This document shows, piece by piece, positions 5,586 to 13,554 of a stretch of DNA of 20,373 nt. The position numbers and the translations under genes are program-made. The number at the start of each line of letters is the position of its first letter. The stretch's first letter is position 1. The notes under the pieces were generated by a model. The model was not told the DNA's origin and searched no databases. It saw only the letters and a list, made by a program, of their open reading frames with translations. Location: NCBI GenBank assembly GCA_937873245.1, contig CALMVY010000153.1, positions 1 through 20,373 of the forward strand, given 5' to 3'. This stretch comes from an uncultured Arthrobacter sp. GTDB taxonomy: Bacteria > Actinomycetota > Actinomycetes > Actinomycetales > Micrococcaceae.

Positions 5586-8257
5586 CCGGCGTCCGTGCCG
5601 GACGCACTGAGCGGCATGGTGTGACTCCGCCGGTCCATGGCCGACTTGGGTTCCAGGGGGGCCTGCTGGCGGCGTGCCTCGAAAGGCATGCCGGCGGACA
5701 GCGGCAGCCGGATGACCATGGTCAGGCCGCCGCCCGGTGTTGCCTCGGCGGTCAGGCTTCCGCCCATGGCGTCGGTGAACCCCTTGGCCACGGCCAGGCC
5801 GAGGCCGATGCCGGTAGTTTGCGGGGCGTCGTCCAAGCGCTGGAACGGCCGGAACATTTCCACGACCCTCTCTGCCGGGATTCCCCGGCCATGATCGATG
5901 ATGCGCAGTTCCCCTGCCGGGCGGCCCTCGAGCGTAACTGGGCTGAGGCCGCCTCCGGCGCCGACCAGGACGACGTCGGAATCGGGCGCGTACTTCACCG
6001 CGTTTTCGACGACGTTGGCAATGACGCGCTCAAGCATCCCGGGGTCCGCGTCGACTTCCGGCATGTTGGCGGGCAGTTCCACCCGGACACGCCCTTCCGG
6101 CACGGCGCGCAGGGCGTCCGGAATGATCTCGTACCAGCGCACGGGCTTGAGCAGGGGGTGGGCGGCGTCGGCGCTGATCCGGGACATGTCCAGGAGGTTG
6201 CCCACCAGTCCGTCCAGCCGGTTCGAGCATTCCTCGATGGTGGCCAGCAGCTCCTGCCGTTCATCCGGGGTGTACCGGGCGCCGTCGTGGCGCAGGCCGC
6301 CGACGGCGAGCTTGATTCCGGACAGCGGAGTGCGGAGGTCATGGGAGACGGCGCGGAGGATGGACGTTCGGATCGTGTTGCTTTCGGCGAGGCGCAGCAT
6401 CTGCCGGCGGCTGGCCACGAGCTGCTGGCGTTCCAGCTGGGCGTTCAGATGGACGCCGAAGGCGCCCAGCAGGCGCCTGTCGCTCGCCGGCAGGATCCGG
6501 CCGAACAGCACGAGACGCGTCGAGGCATCGATCTCTTCAATATTCTCGCCCTCGGCGCCGCCCCGTTCGGTTTCGCCTGCGGCAAGGTCCCCGGCCGCGG
6601 CAAGCAGCCTCCACTTCCGGCCATTGGCGCCAGAGGCCCCTCCATCGCCCGGGGACTCAGCAAGGCTGAAGATGGCGGCCCCCCGGACCTGGAAGACACC
6701 TAGTGCCTGCTCCAGGAGGGCCAGAACCATATCGTCGGCGTCGGCTGCACTCCTGGCCAGGTCACTGAGGGTCGTGGCTTCCGCGCGGGCACGGGCGGCT
6801 TCCTTGGACCGGCGGGCCGACATGTCGACCACGACCGCCACGGCTGCCGAAACCCCCACAAACACCAGCAGGGCGAGGATGTTCTGCGGATCGCTGATGG
6901 TGAGGGTCCCGACGGGCGGGGTGGAGAAGTAATTGACGAGCAGGCTGCTCCAGAGGGCGGCGAGTATTGCCGGCCACAGCCCGCCGATCAGGGCGACGGC
7001 GATAGACCCGCTGAGCTGGACGAGCACGGCTGTGGCGATGTTTTGGTCCGGGTTGAGAGCCAGCAGCAGGAGCTGCAGCACGGCCGGGAGGAGCGCGGCC
7101 AGAATGAATCCCGCCGTCACCCGGACGCGGCCCAGATCGCGTTGCCGGGACGGCCGGGTGCCATGCCCGCCGAGCGGGTGGGAAACCATGTGGACGTCGA
7201 TGTCGCCGGAATCGCGGACAACCCGGGTGCCGACGCCTCCGCCGAGCAGGTTTCCCAGCAGCACGGAGATCTTCTTGCGCCGGGAGATGCCGACGACGAT
7301 CTGGGTGGCGTTGACGCTGCGGGCGAAGTCCAACAGGGCCCCGGCCGGATCCTCACCCGTCACAATGTGGTAGCTGCCGCCCAGGTCCTGGATCAAATGA
7401 CGTTGGGCTTCGAGCGCCTGGGGGGATTCGCTGGCGACCCCGTCGGCGGCCCGCACGTGTACCGCCAGCAGGTCACCGCCGCTGACGCGGTTGAGGATCC
7501 TGGCGCCGCGGCGGATCAGGACCTCCCCTTCGGGGCCGCCTGTCAGGCCCACCACGATCCGCTCCCTGGCCGGCCAGCTTTCCTCGATCCCCTGCTCCGC
7601 GCGGTACTTGGCGAGGCCCTCATCCACACGGTCGGCCAGCCACAGCAGCGCCAGCTCCCGCAGCGCGGTGAGGTTGCCCAGACGAAAGTAGTTCGACAGT
7701 GCCGCATCGATCTTCTCGGGGGCATAGATCTTTCCGTCGCCCAGGCGCTGCCGCAGCAGCTCGGGGGAGATATCGACGAGATGGATCTGATCGGCCCGGC
7801 GGACGACGTCGTCCGGAACCGTCTCCGCCTGGTGGACGTCGGTGATGGCGCTGACGACGTCACCCAGCGACGCCAGATGCTGGATGTTAACGGTGGACAG
7901 CACATTGATTCCCGCGTCGAGCAGCTCATCGACGTCCTGCCAGCGCTTGGGGTTCCGGCTCCCGGGGACGTTGGAATGGGCGTACTCGTCCACGATCGCC
8001 GTCCCGGGGGCCCGGGCGAGGACGGCGTCGAGGTCCATTTCCTCAAATTCGGTGCCCCGGTATGGCATGCGCCTCGGGGGTATGAGTTCCAGCCCCTCCA
8101 ACAGCGCCCGCGTCTCGCTGCGTCCGTGGTCCAAGGCGAACGCGACGACGACGTCCTCGCCGCGCCTGCCGAGCCGGTGCGCCTCTTCGAGCATCTCGTA
8201 GGTCTTGCCGACGCCGGGCGCGGCCCCCAGGAAGATCCGCAGCGTTCCACGTGCCAT
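5582..8257 (-). CDS. kdpD: KdpD, turgor/K+-sensing histidine kinase
   Basis: At 891 residues this is full length for KdpD (E. coli 894). The N-terminal KdpD domain carries a Walker A motif (GAAPGVGKT, 11-19) and a Walker B-like IVDEYAHSNVPG. A universal-stress-protein-like domain follows (about 230-350; IVVGLTGGPEGEVLIRRGAR). Four closely spaced membrane helices occupy about 379-477, then a GAF-like region. The kinase core has the H-box AVSHDLRTPLSG, with His639 as phosphorylation site, the N-box ANVVENAVKYAP and the ATP-binding DHGRGIP and GIGLGLAVAKG. A poorly conserved tail of about 30 residues ends the protein. It senses K+ limitation at the membrane and phosphorylates KdpE; in other bacteria the N-terminal region responds to stress signals or c-di-AMP. 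It starts 12 bases after kdpC. Confidence 0.97.
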   Translation of the reverse strand: MARGTLRIFLGAAPGVGKTYEMLEEAHRLGRRGEDVVVAFALDHGRSETRALLEGLELIPPRRMPYRGTEFEEMDLDAVLARAPGTAIVDEYAHSNVPGSRNPKRWQDVDELLDAGINVLSTVNIQHLASLGDVVSAITDVHQAETVPDDVVRRADQIHLVDISPELLRQRLGDGKIYAPEKIDAALSNYFRLGNLTALRELALLWLADRVDEGLAKYRAEQGIEESWPARERIVVGLTGGPEGEVLIRRGARILNRVSGGDLLAVHVRAADGVASESPQALEAQRHLIQDLGGSYHIVTGEDPAGALLDFARSVNATQIVVGISRRKKISVLLGNLLGGGVGTRVVRDSGDIDVHMVSHPLGGHGTRPSRQRDLGRVRVTAGFILAALLPAVLQLLLLALNPDQNIATAVLVQLSGSIAVALIGGLWPAILAALWSSLLVNYFSTPPVGTLTISDPQNILALLVFVGVSAAVAVVVDMSARRSKEAARARAEATTLSDLARSAADADDMVLALLEQALGVFQVRGAAIFSLAESPGDGGASGANGRKWRLLAAAGDLAAGETERGGAEGENIEEIDASTRLVLFGRILPASDRRLLGAFGVHLNAQLERQQLVASRRQMLRLAESNTIRTSILRAVSHDLRTPLSGIKLAVGGLRHDGARYTPDERQELLATIEECSNRLDGLVGNLLDMSRISADAAHPLLKPVRWYEIIPDALRAVPEGRVRVELPANMPEVDADPGMLERVIANVVENAVKYAPDSDVVLVGAGGGLSPVTLEGRPAGELRIIDHGRGIPAERVVEMFRPFQRLDDAPQTTGIGLGLAVAKGFTDAMGGSLTAEATPGGGLTMVIRLPLSAGMPFEARRQQAPLEPKSAMDRRSHTMPLSASGTDAG

Positions 8258-8269
8258 GCCGTCATTCTC

Positions 8270-8899
8270 TCACTCGGATTGTGCCGGCTGCGACGCTTGC
8301 GAGGCCGCCGCGACCGCCAGGTTCAGGGACGTCACGTTGACGGACGGCTGTCCCAGGAAGGCGAGTACGCCGCCGCTCGTGTGCCGGTCCACCAGCGACG
8401 ACACGGCGTCAGTGTCCAGGCCATGCGCCGCGGCCACCCGGGCCACCTGCAGCCTGGCGTATTCCGGCGAGATATCCGGGTCCAGCCCGGACCCGCTTGC
8501 CGTGACGGCGTCGGCCGGAACCTCGGACACGTTGATGCCTTCCGCGGCGGCGACGGCGGACCGGTTCGCGGTGACGGCTTCGAGGAGCTTGGGCTCGTTG
8601 GGGCCGAGGTTGCTGGCAGAGGACGACGCCGGGTCCCACGCGACGGCAGACGGCCGGGCGTGGAACCATCGAGGGTCCTGGGCGCCGCTGTCATCGGCGC
8701 GGGCCTGGGCGATCAGGGCGGACGCCGTCGGGGCGCCGGCGGCGTCCTTAATGATCGATCCGTTGGCCTGATAGGGGGCGACCACCTGTCCGACGCCGAA
8801 CACTGCCAGGGGGTAGGCCAATCCGAGGACAAGAGTGGCAAGGACGAGGAACCGCAGGGCAGTTCCTGCCTGGCGGAGATAGCCGGTAAGGGTGTTCAT
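8270..8899 (-). CDS. kdpC: KdpC, K+-transporting ATPase subunit C
   Basis: The 209-residue protein has one N-terminal membrane anchor (LRFLVLATLVLGLAYPLAVFG, about 16-36) and an extracytoplasmic domain. KdpC hallmarks are visible: YPLAVFGVGQ, WFHARPSA (WFxxRPS motif), NLGPNEPKL and TASGSGLDPDISPEYA. KdpC stabilises the KdpFABC complex and supports KdpB in ATP-driven K+ import. A strong AGGAG precedes the ATG. It lies 11 bases after kdpB and 12 before kdpD. The C-terminal end is Ala/Gln/Ser rich and slightly longer than in E. coli (190 residues). Confidence 0.96.
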   Translation of the reverse strand: MNTLTGYLRQAGTALRFLVLATLVLGLAYPLAVFGVGQVVAPYQANGSIIKDAAGAPTASALIAQARADDSGAQDPRWFHARPSAVAWDPASSSASNLGPNEPKLLEAVTANRSAVAAAEGINVSEVPADAVTASGSGLDPDISPEYARLQVARVAAAHGLDTDAVSSLVDRHTSGGVLAFLGQPSVNVTSLNLAVAAASQASQPAQSE

Positions 8900-8910
8900 G
8901 AGGGCTGCTC

Positions 8911-11039
8911 CTAGCCGATTCCGGGAATGAGGGAAATGATCAGGTCAATGGCCTTGATGCCGAGGAAGGGAGCGATGAGCCCGCCGAGCCCGTAGACCAG
9001 CAGGTTCCGGCTCAGGGCCTGGTTGGCGGACACTGCCCGGTACTTCACACCGCGCAGGGCCAGGGGGACCAGGGCGATAATGATCAGGGCATTGAAGATC
9101 ACCGCGGAAAGGATCGCCGAGGCCGGCGTGGCCAGGCCCATGACGTTCAGCAGCCCGAGGCCCGGGAAGGCCGCAGTGAACAGGGCCGGAACAATTGCGA
9201 AGTACTTGGCGACGTCGTTCGCCACGGAAAAGGTGGTCAGCGCGCCGCGCGTGATGAGCAACTGCTTGCCGATGCCGACGATATTGATGAGTTTGGTGGG
9301 ATCGGAGTCAAGATCAACCATGTTGGCGGCGTCCTTCGCGGCCGGGGTGCCTGAGTTCATCGCGACGCCGACGTCCGCCGCGGCCAGTGCCGGGGCGTCG
9401 TTGGTGCCGTCCCCGGTCATCGCCACGAGGCGCCCTGCGGCCTGCTCCTTCTTGATGACCGCGAGCTTGTCCTCCGGAGTGGCTTCGGCCAGGAAGTCAT
9501 CGACCCCGGCCTCGGCGGCGATCGCCTTGGCGGTGATGGGGTTGTCGCCGGTGATCATCACAGTCCGGATGCCCATCTGCCGAAGTTCGGCGAAGCGTGC
9601 GTGCATGCCCGGCTTGACGACGTCGGCCAGATGGATGGTTCCCAGGATCTCCGCGCGGCCGCCTTTACCCACCTGGGCGACCAGCAGGGGTGTGCCGCCC
9701 TGGGCGGACACTTCCTTGACCCGGTGCTCGACCTCCGCCGGGGTGTGGCCGCCGTACTCGGCAATGAAGGCCGCCACCGCGGAAGCGGCGCCTTTGCGGA
9801 TCTGCAGCCCGTCAAGGTCAAGCCCGCTCATGCGCGTGCTGGCGCTGAAAGGCACCACGGCGAAATCGCCGGAGCTGCGTTCGAGGGTGACCAAATCGGA
9901 TCCGGTGACGCCCTTGTCCGCGGCGAGGTCCACGATGGACCGGCCCTCGGGGGTTTCATCGGCCAGACTGCAGACCCGGGCCGCTTCGATGAGCCGGGTT
10001 CTGTCCACCTGGCCGGCAGGGAAGAAATTGACGGCGCGGCGGTTGCCGTAGGTGATGGTTCCGGTCTTGTCCAGCAAGAGGGTGGTGATGTCCCCTGCGG
10101 TTTCGACGGCGCGGCCGGAGGTGGCCAGCACATTGTGCTGGACCAGGCGGTCCATGCCGGCGATGCCGATCGCCGGGACCAGCGCGCCGATGGTGGTGGG
10201 GATCAGGCAGACCAGCAGGGCCACCAGCACGATCGGGGACGGTGTGGCGCCGGCCAGGGCGGCGAACGGGGCCAGGGACATGGTGACGGCCAGGAACACG
10301 ATGGTCAGTGACACCAGCAGCACATGGAGCGCGATTTCGTTGGGGGTCTTCTGCCGGACGGCTCCCTCGACCAGCTTGATCATCCGGTCGATGAACGTCT
10401 GCCCCGACTCCGCCGTGATGCGGATGACGATCCGGTCCGAGAGGACCCGGGTGCCGCCGGTGACCGAGGACCGGTCTCCGCCGGATTCGCGGATCACCGG
10501 GGCTGATTCGCCGGTGATGGTCGATTCGTCGACGCTGGCCAGGCCATCGATGATTTCGCCGTCCGAAGGGATGACGTCCCCGGCCTCGCAGATCACGACG
10601 TCGCCCCGCCGCAACTCCGTTCCGGGGACCTCTTTGGTGGTGCCGTCGGCTTGCCGGAGCCGGGGGCCTGGACACCTTTGCGGCTGGCGCGGAGGCTGTC
10701 GGCCTGGGCCTTTCCGCGGCCTTCGGCGATGGATTCGGACAGGGTGCCGAAGAGGACGGTGAGCCAGAGCCAGGCGGTGACGGCGATGCCGAACACCGAC
10801 GGCCGGTACACCGAGATCGCGGTGCACAGGGCGGCGCCCACCAGCACGGTGAACATGACGGGGGAGTGGATCATTTGCCGCGGGGAGAGTTTCCGGACCG
10901 CGAGGGGCAGTGCCGCGGCGAGGGACGCGAGCGTCAGTTTGGCCGGTGCCTTGGTGTGGTGTTTGTGTTCGCCGGGGGTGCCGAGGGGGTTGCCGTCGGC
11001 GTAGGTGGCAGCGGCGGTGTCCGTGCTGGACCGGGTCAT
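8911..11039 (-). CDS. kdpB: KdpB, K+-transporting P-type ATPase catalytic subunit, frame broken by a 1-base deletion
   Basis: KdpB is the P-type ATPase subunit of the K+ pump. It is encoded in two frames here. The ATG at 11039 (overlapping the kdpA stop as ATGA) gives the N-terminus with the first membrane helices (MFTVLVGAALCTAISVYRPS; VTAWLWLTVLFGTLSESIAE) up to RASRKGVQAP. Then the frame moves: RLRQADGTTKEVPGTELRRG and all later sequence are in the next frame, to the TAG at 8911. That frame holds the actuator ITGESAPVIRESGGD, the phosphorylation motif LLLDKTGTITYGN (Asp324 in the repaired protein), the hinge MTGDGTNDAPAL and the C-terminal helices. Adding one base at the homopolymer 10662-10666 restores one gene of 2130 bases (709 residues), normal for the family. 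All flanking kdp genes are intact, so a sequencing or assembly error is more likely than decay. Confidence 0.92.
10662..10666. other. Frameshift site in kdpB (G5 run; C5 in the gene's sense)
   Basis: In the gene's direction the sequence reads CAG-GCC-CCC-GGC-TCC. The conserved frame needs CAG-GCC-CCC-CGG-CTC, that is, six C instead of five. A homopolymer slip is the simplest explanation. A -1 ribosomal shift here would also reach the correct frame, but I know of no precedent in kdpB. Confidence 0.75.
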
Positions 11040-12703
11040 TTCAGGAGTCCTTCTGCGAGGGGGCCGAGGGCGAGGGCCGGGAAGTAGCTCAGGGCGGTCA
11101 GGATCACTGTCACGCCCAGTAACAGGCCGCCAAAAAGCGGGCCGTGCGTGGGGACGGTGCCGGCGGAGGCGGGAATCTTGCCCTGCCGGGCGAGGGAACC
11201 GGCGAGGGCGAGGACCAGGGCAATCGGAAGGAAACGGCCCAGCAGCATGGCCAGGCCCATCATGACGGAGAGAAACGGGCCCGAGGTGGTGATGCCGCCG
11301 AACGCGGAGCCGTTGTTGTTCGCCCCGGAGGTGAAGGCGTAGAGCACTTCACTGAATTGGTGCGGCCCTGATGCCGGGGCGTTGGCCATGATGTCCGGCA
11401 GCAGGACCGTGATGCCGGCCAGGGCGAGGACAAGGGTCGGAGTCACCAGAATGTACATGGCAGCGAGCTTCATTTCCGCCGGGCCGATCTTCTTGCCCAG
11501 GTATTCCGGGGTGCGCCCGACCATAAGGCCTGCAATGAAGACAGAAATGATGGACAGGATCAGCAGACCATAGAGCCCGGAACCGGTTCCGCCGGGGGCG
11601 ACCTCGCCGAGCATCATGTTCACCATGGCGACGCCGCCGGCCAGCGGCGGCAGGGAATCGTGGGCGGTGTTCACGGCGCCGGTGGAGGTCAGGGTGGTGG
11701 ACGCGGCGAAGATCGCGCCCGGCACCGGTCCGAAGCGCTGTTCAAAACCCTCGCCCAGCCCGCCGGCCGCCGCCGTCGCTGTTCCCTGGCCGGACGCCAC
11801 GGCCCAGCCCATCAGCGAAACCGATGCCAGCCACAGAGTGCCCATCACGGCCGCCACCGTGTAGCCCTGCCGCTGATCGCCCACCATCCGGCCGAAGGCG
11901 TAGGGCAGGGCCGAGGGAATGAGCAGGAGCAGGAACACCTCGAAGAGGCTGATGAGGGCATTGGGGTTCTCGAACGGGTGGGCGGAGTTGGCATTGAAGT
12001 ACCCGCCGCCGTTAGTCCCGAGCTCCTTAATGGCCTCCTGGGACGCCACCGGCCCTCCGGGGATGCTCTGGCTGATTCCGGCCGCCTGGTTGGCGACGTC
12101 AGTGGGCCAGAAGTTCTGCACCACCCCGCCGAGGACCATCACCACTGCCGCGACGAACGCGATGGGCAGCAGGATCCGGAACGACGTCCGTGCCAGGTCC
12201 ACCCAGAAGTTGCCCAGCCGCTGCGTCCTGGTGCGGGCGATGCCGCGGATGAGGGCGACGACGACGACGATACCGACGGCGGCGGAGAGGAAGTTCTGCA
12301 CCGCGAGCAGACACATCTGAACGAAAATGCCGACCGTGGCCTCCGGGACGTAAGTCTGCCAGTTGGTGTTGGTCACAAAGGAAATCGCGGTGTTCATGGC
12401 CACCCACGGGTCCACGCCCGGCAGGGAGCCGCTGCCCGGCAGGATGCCCTGCAGCCGCTGGAGGGCGAACACGGCCAGAATGGAGACAGCCGAGAACGCC
12501 AGAACGCTGCGCAGGTACACGGACCATGTCTGTTCAGTGCCGGCGTCGATCCCGGCAAGCCGGTAGAACAGCCGCTCCGGCCGGCTGGACGTGGTTCCTT
12601 CGAATACCCGGGCCAGGTAGATGCCGAAGGGCTTATGCAGGGCTGCCAGGACAATGAGAAGCGCCGCCACCTGGACCACGAAGGAAATGTGGTTGAAGGT
12701 CAT
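11036..12703 (-). CDS. kdpA: KdpA, K+-transporting ATPase channel-like subunit
   Basis: At 555 residues the protein matches the family length (E. coli 557) and has about ten hydrophobic segments. It forms the K+-selective membrane channel of KdpFABC. All four pore-loop regions can be found: FVTNTNWQTY (109-118), GTNGGGYFNANSAHPFENP (229-247), TSTGAVNTAHDSLPPLAGG (339-357) and SGANNNGSAFGG (459-470). The KPFGIYLARVF signature near residue 24 is also present. The ATG at 12703 follows the kdpF stop by seven bases, and the stop overlaps the kdpB start. No defect is seen. Confidence 0.97.
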   Translation of the reverse strand: MTFNHISFVVQVAALLIVLAALHKPFGIYLARVFEGTTSSRPERLFYRLAGIDAGTEQTWSVYLRSVLAFSAVSILAVFALQRLQGILPGSGSLPGVDPWVAMNTAISFVTNTNWQTYVPEATVGIFVQMCLLAVQNFLSAAVGIVVVVALIRGIARTRTQRLGNFWVDLARTSFRILLPIAFVAAVVMVLGGVVQNFWPTDVANQAAGISQSIPGGPVASQEAIKELGTNGGGYFNANSAHPFENPNALISLFEVFLLLLIPSALPYAFGRMVGDQRQGYTVAAVMGTLWLASVSLMGWAVASGQGTATAAAGGLGEGFEQRFGPVPGAIFAASTTLTSTGAVNTAHDSLPPLAGGVAMVNMMLGEVAPGGTGSGLYGLLILSIISVFIAGLMVGRTPEYLGKKIGPAEMKLAAMYILVTPTLVLALAGITVLLPDIMANAPASGPHQFSEVLYAFTSGANNNGSAFGGITTSGPFLSVMMGLAMLLGRFLPIALVLALAGSLARQGKIPASAGTVPTHGPLFGGLLLGVTVILTALSYFPALALGPLAEGLLK

Positions 12704-12710
12704 GATCTGC

Positions 12711-12809
12711 TCACCATTTCTCGGGATGGATCAGGACCGCCAGGAGGTAGCCAAAGAGGCTTAACCCGGCAATCAGCAGGATGAGCCACATGATCGCGTC
12801 GGCGCTCAT
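12711..12809 (-). CDS. kdpF: KdpF, small membrane subunit of the K+-transporting ATPase
   Basis: I translated this 32-residue frame directly; it is too short for routine gene calling. It is a single membrane helix, IMWLILLIAGLSLFGYLLAV, ending in LIHPEKW. The LxGYLxxxLxxPExW pattern is typical of KdpF, and the gene lies directly before kdpA as expected. KdpF is a lipid-like stabiliser of the KdpFABC complex. Its ATG overlaps the stop of the preceding small gene (ATGA), which indicates coupled translation. Confidence 0.93.
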   Translation of the reverse strand: MSADAIMWLILLIAGLSLFGYLLAVLIHPEKW

Positions 12810-12925
12810 TTTCCGCCCTCCGGCCGGTCATCGGCACCGCCGACCATCCCGGCCAGGACGTGTCCAATCCACATCACGAACCCCATGGACACCATGAGAA
12901 TTCCGATAACAGCCACATCGGCCAT
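12806..12925 (-). CDS. Uncharacterised 39-residue membrane peptide at the head of the kdp operon
   Basis: The frame encodes a single membrane helix (VAVIGILMVSMGFVMWIGHV, residues 4-23) followed by a short acidic/Gly-rich tail (GGADDRPEGGK). A strong purine-rich ribosome site (AGGAAAGGA) lies upstream of the ATG at 12925. The TGA overlaps the kdpF ATG by four bases, the same coupling as kdpA/kdpB and kdpD/kdpE, which argues strongly that it is translated. It does not carry the GYL...PE pattern of KdpF. I believe small frames also occur before kdpF in other actinobacteria, but this is from memory and their function is unknown to me. It could be an extra subunit, a regulator of KdpD, or mainly a leader that sets translation of kdpF. 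Confidence 0.75.
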   Translation of the reverse strand: MADVAVIGILMVSMGFVMWIGHVLAGMVGGADDRPEGGK

Positions 12926-12946
12926 TGCAGGTTCCTTTCCTCTGCG

Positions 12947-12960
12947 CCCCGTATGCGGGG
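12947..12960. repeat. Leader hairpin CCCCG-TATG-CGGGG before the kdp operon
   Basis: A perfect 5+4+5 inverted repeat lies about 20 bases upstream of the first kdp-operon start codon (12925), between the putative regulator boxes and the ribosome site. It may be a short 5'-leader hairpin. No T-tract follows, so it is not a clear attenuator. Confidence 0.35.
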
Positions 12961-13050
12961 TCAACTCCAGTCAAGTCCTCTGAAGAGACGAAAGCGCAGG
13001 AACTAACGGATCCTTGATGCCGGCGGGCCGGATCTTGACGGATTCTTGAC
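12960..13050 (-). promoter_or_regulatory. Putative KdpE box array / kdp promoter region
   Basis: Reading the minus strand, GTCAAGAATCC (13050-13040) is followed at once by GTCAAGATCC (13039-13030), and ATCAAGGATCC recurs at 13018-13008. Start-to-start spacings are 11 and 21 bases, close to one and two helical turns, as expected for tandem OmpR-family dimers. Two similar units in the opposite orientation (GTCAACTCC 12960-12968, GTCAAGTCC 12970-12978) lie nearer the operon. No convincing -10 box was found, which fits an activator-dependent promoter. Assignment to KdpE is inferred from position. Confidence 0.5.
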
Positions 13051-13100
13051 GCACGCGCCTCGAGGAGGCTGCAGGGCTACCATCGGTTGGTTCTTAAACG

Positions 13101-13140
13101 ACAAACGCCCCTCCCGAGGAGTCCTCGAGGGGGCGTTTGT
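13101..13140 (-). terminator. Rho-independent terminator of the cold-shock gene
   Basis: The outer arms ACAAACGCCCC and GGGGCGTTTGT are perfectly complementary and enclose a further CCGAGGA/TCCTCGA stem. On the minus strand the hairpin is followed by CGTTTAAG. It lies about 50 bases after the cold-shock gene stop (13193) and separates that gene from the kdp promoter region. The symmetrical stem could also stop plus-strand transcription. Confidence 0.8.
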
Positions 13141-13192
13141 GGTGTTGGGGAAAGCATGGCGGCCGGCTGGCCGGTGCTGCGATCCGGAGTAC

Positions 13193-13396
13193 TTAGAGCG
13201 GGCGGATGTTCTCAGCCTGCGGGCCCTTCGGGCCCTGGGTGACGTCGAACTCGACCTTCTGGTTCTCGTCCAGGGAGCGGTAGCCGCTGCTGGCGATTGC
13301 CGAGTAGTGGGCGAAAACGTCGGCTGACCCGTCATCCGGGGCAATGAAGCCAAAACCCTTTTCGGCGTTGAACCATTTAACTGTGCCTGTAGCCAT
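13193..13396 (-). CDS. Cold-shock protein (CspA family)
   Basis: The 67-residue protein is one cold-shock domain, an OB-fold RNA/single-stranded DNA chaperone in the cytoplasm. Both RNA-binding motifs are seen: KGFGFIA (RNP1, 13-19) and VFAHYSAI (RNP2, 27-34), within TGTVKWFNAEKGFGFI and LDENQKVEFDVTQGPKGPQA. A longer open frame continues upstream to 13564, but the domain begins exactly at the ATG at 13396, which has AGAAGGA before it. Promoter 13476-13504 gives a leader of roughly 75 bases, as usual for csp genes whose mRNA is temperature-responsive. Whether it is cold-induced or constitutive cannot be told. Confidence 0.96.
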   Translation of the reverse strand: MATGTVKWFNAEKGFGFIAPDDGSADVFAHYSAIASSGYRSLDENQKVEFDVTQGPKGPQAENIRPL

Positions 13397-13475
13397 GCCA
13401 TATCCTTCTGAAATGCTGCTGATCTCCGGCGGCCCGGAGGCCAACGGCTGCGGAGACATTCGTCCGCTGTTGCCC

Positions 13476-13504
13476 AACCTACGGGTCCGGGAGCCATGGT
13501 GCAA
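13476..13504 (-). promoter_or_regulatory. Promoter of the cold-shock gene
   Basis: On the minus strand TTGCAC (13504-13499) and TAGGTT (13481-13476) are separated by exactly 17 bases. They match the vegetative -35 (TTGACA) at four positions and the -10 (TATAAT) at three, including the key TA...T. The start would be near 13470. Confidence 0.55.
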
Positions 13505-13539
13505 GAGGCCAGCGGGCGCATTTCGTCTTCTCCGGGGGC

Positions 13540-13545
13540 TATAGT
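13540..13545 (+). promoter_or_regulatory. Candidate -10 box of the glycosyltransferase gene
   Basis: TATAGT matches five of six bases of the -10 consensus and ends nine bases before the ATG at 13555. Transcription would begin only about three bases upstream of the start codon, so the mRNA would be almost leaderless. No good -35 was found. Confidence 0.4.
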
Positions 13546-13554
13546 CGGGGCACC

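Noticed and set aside
7043..8914. Plus-strand open frame of 623 codons
   Set aside because: It lies opposite kdpD and kdpC, both certain genes, and shows no domain.
10655..10670. Programmed -1 frameshift in kdpB
   Set aside because: The C5 run could allow slippage, but I see no clear stimulatory structure and know no precedent in kdpB; a homopolymer error is simpler.
10593..10827. Two separate overlapping genes at the kdpB position
   Set aside because: Each half carries a distinct part of one KdpB, and a one-base correction gives a single normal-length protein. The out-of-frame ends have no likeness to anything.
12926..13100. c-di-AMP (ydaO-type) riboswitch before kdp
   Set aside because: The leader is short and shows only a 14-base hairpin; no conserved riboswitch core is visible.
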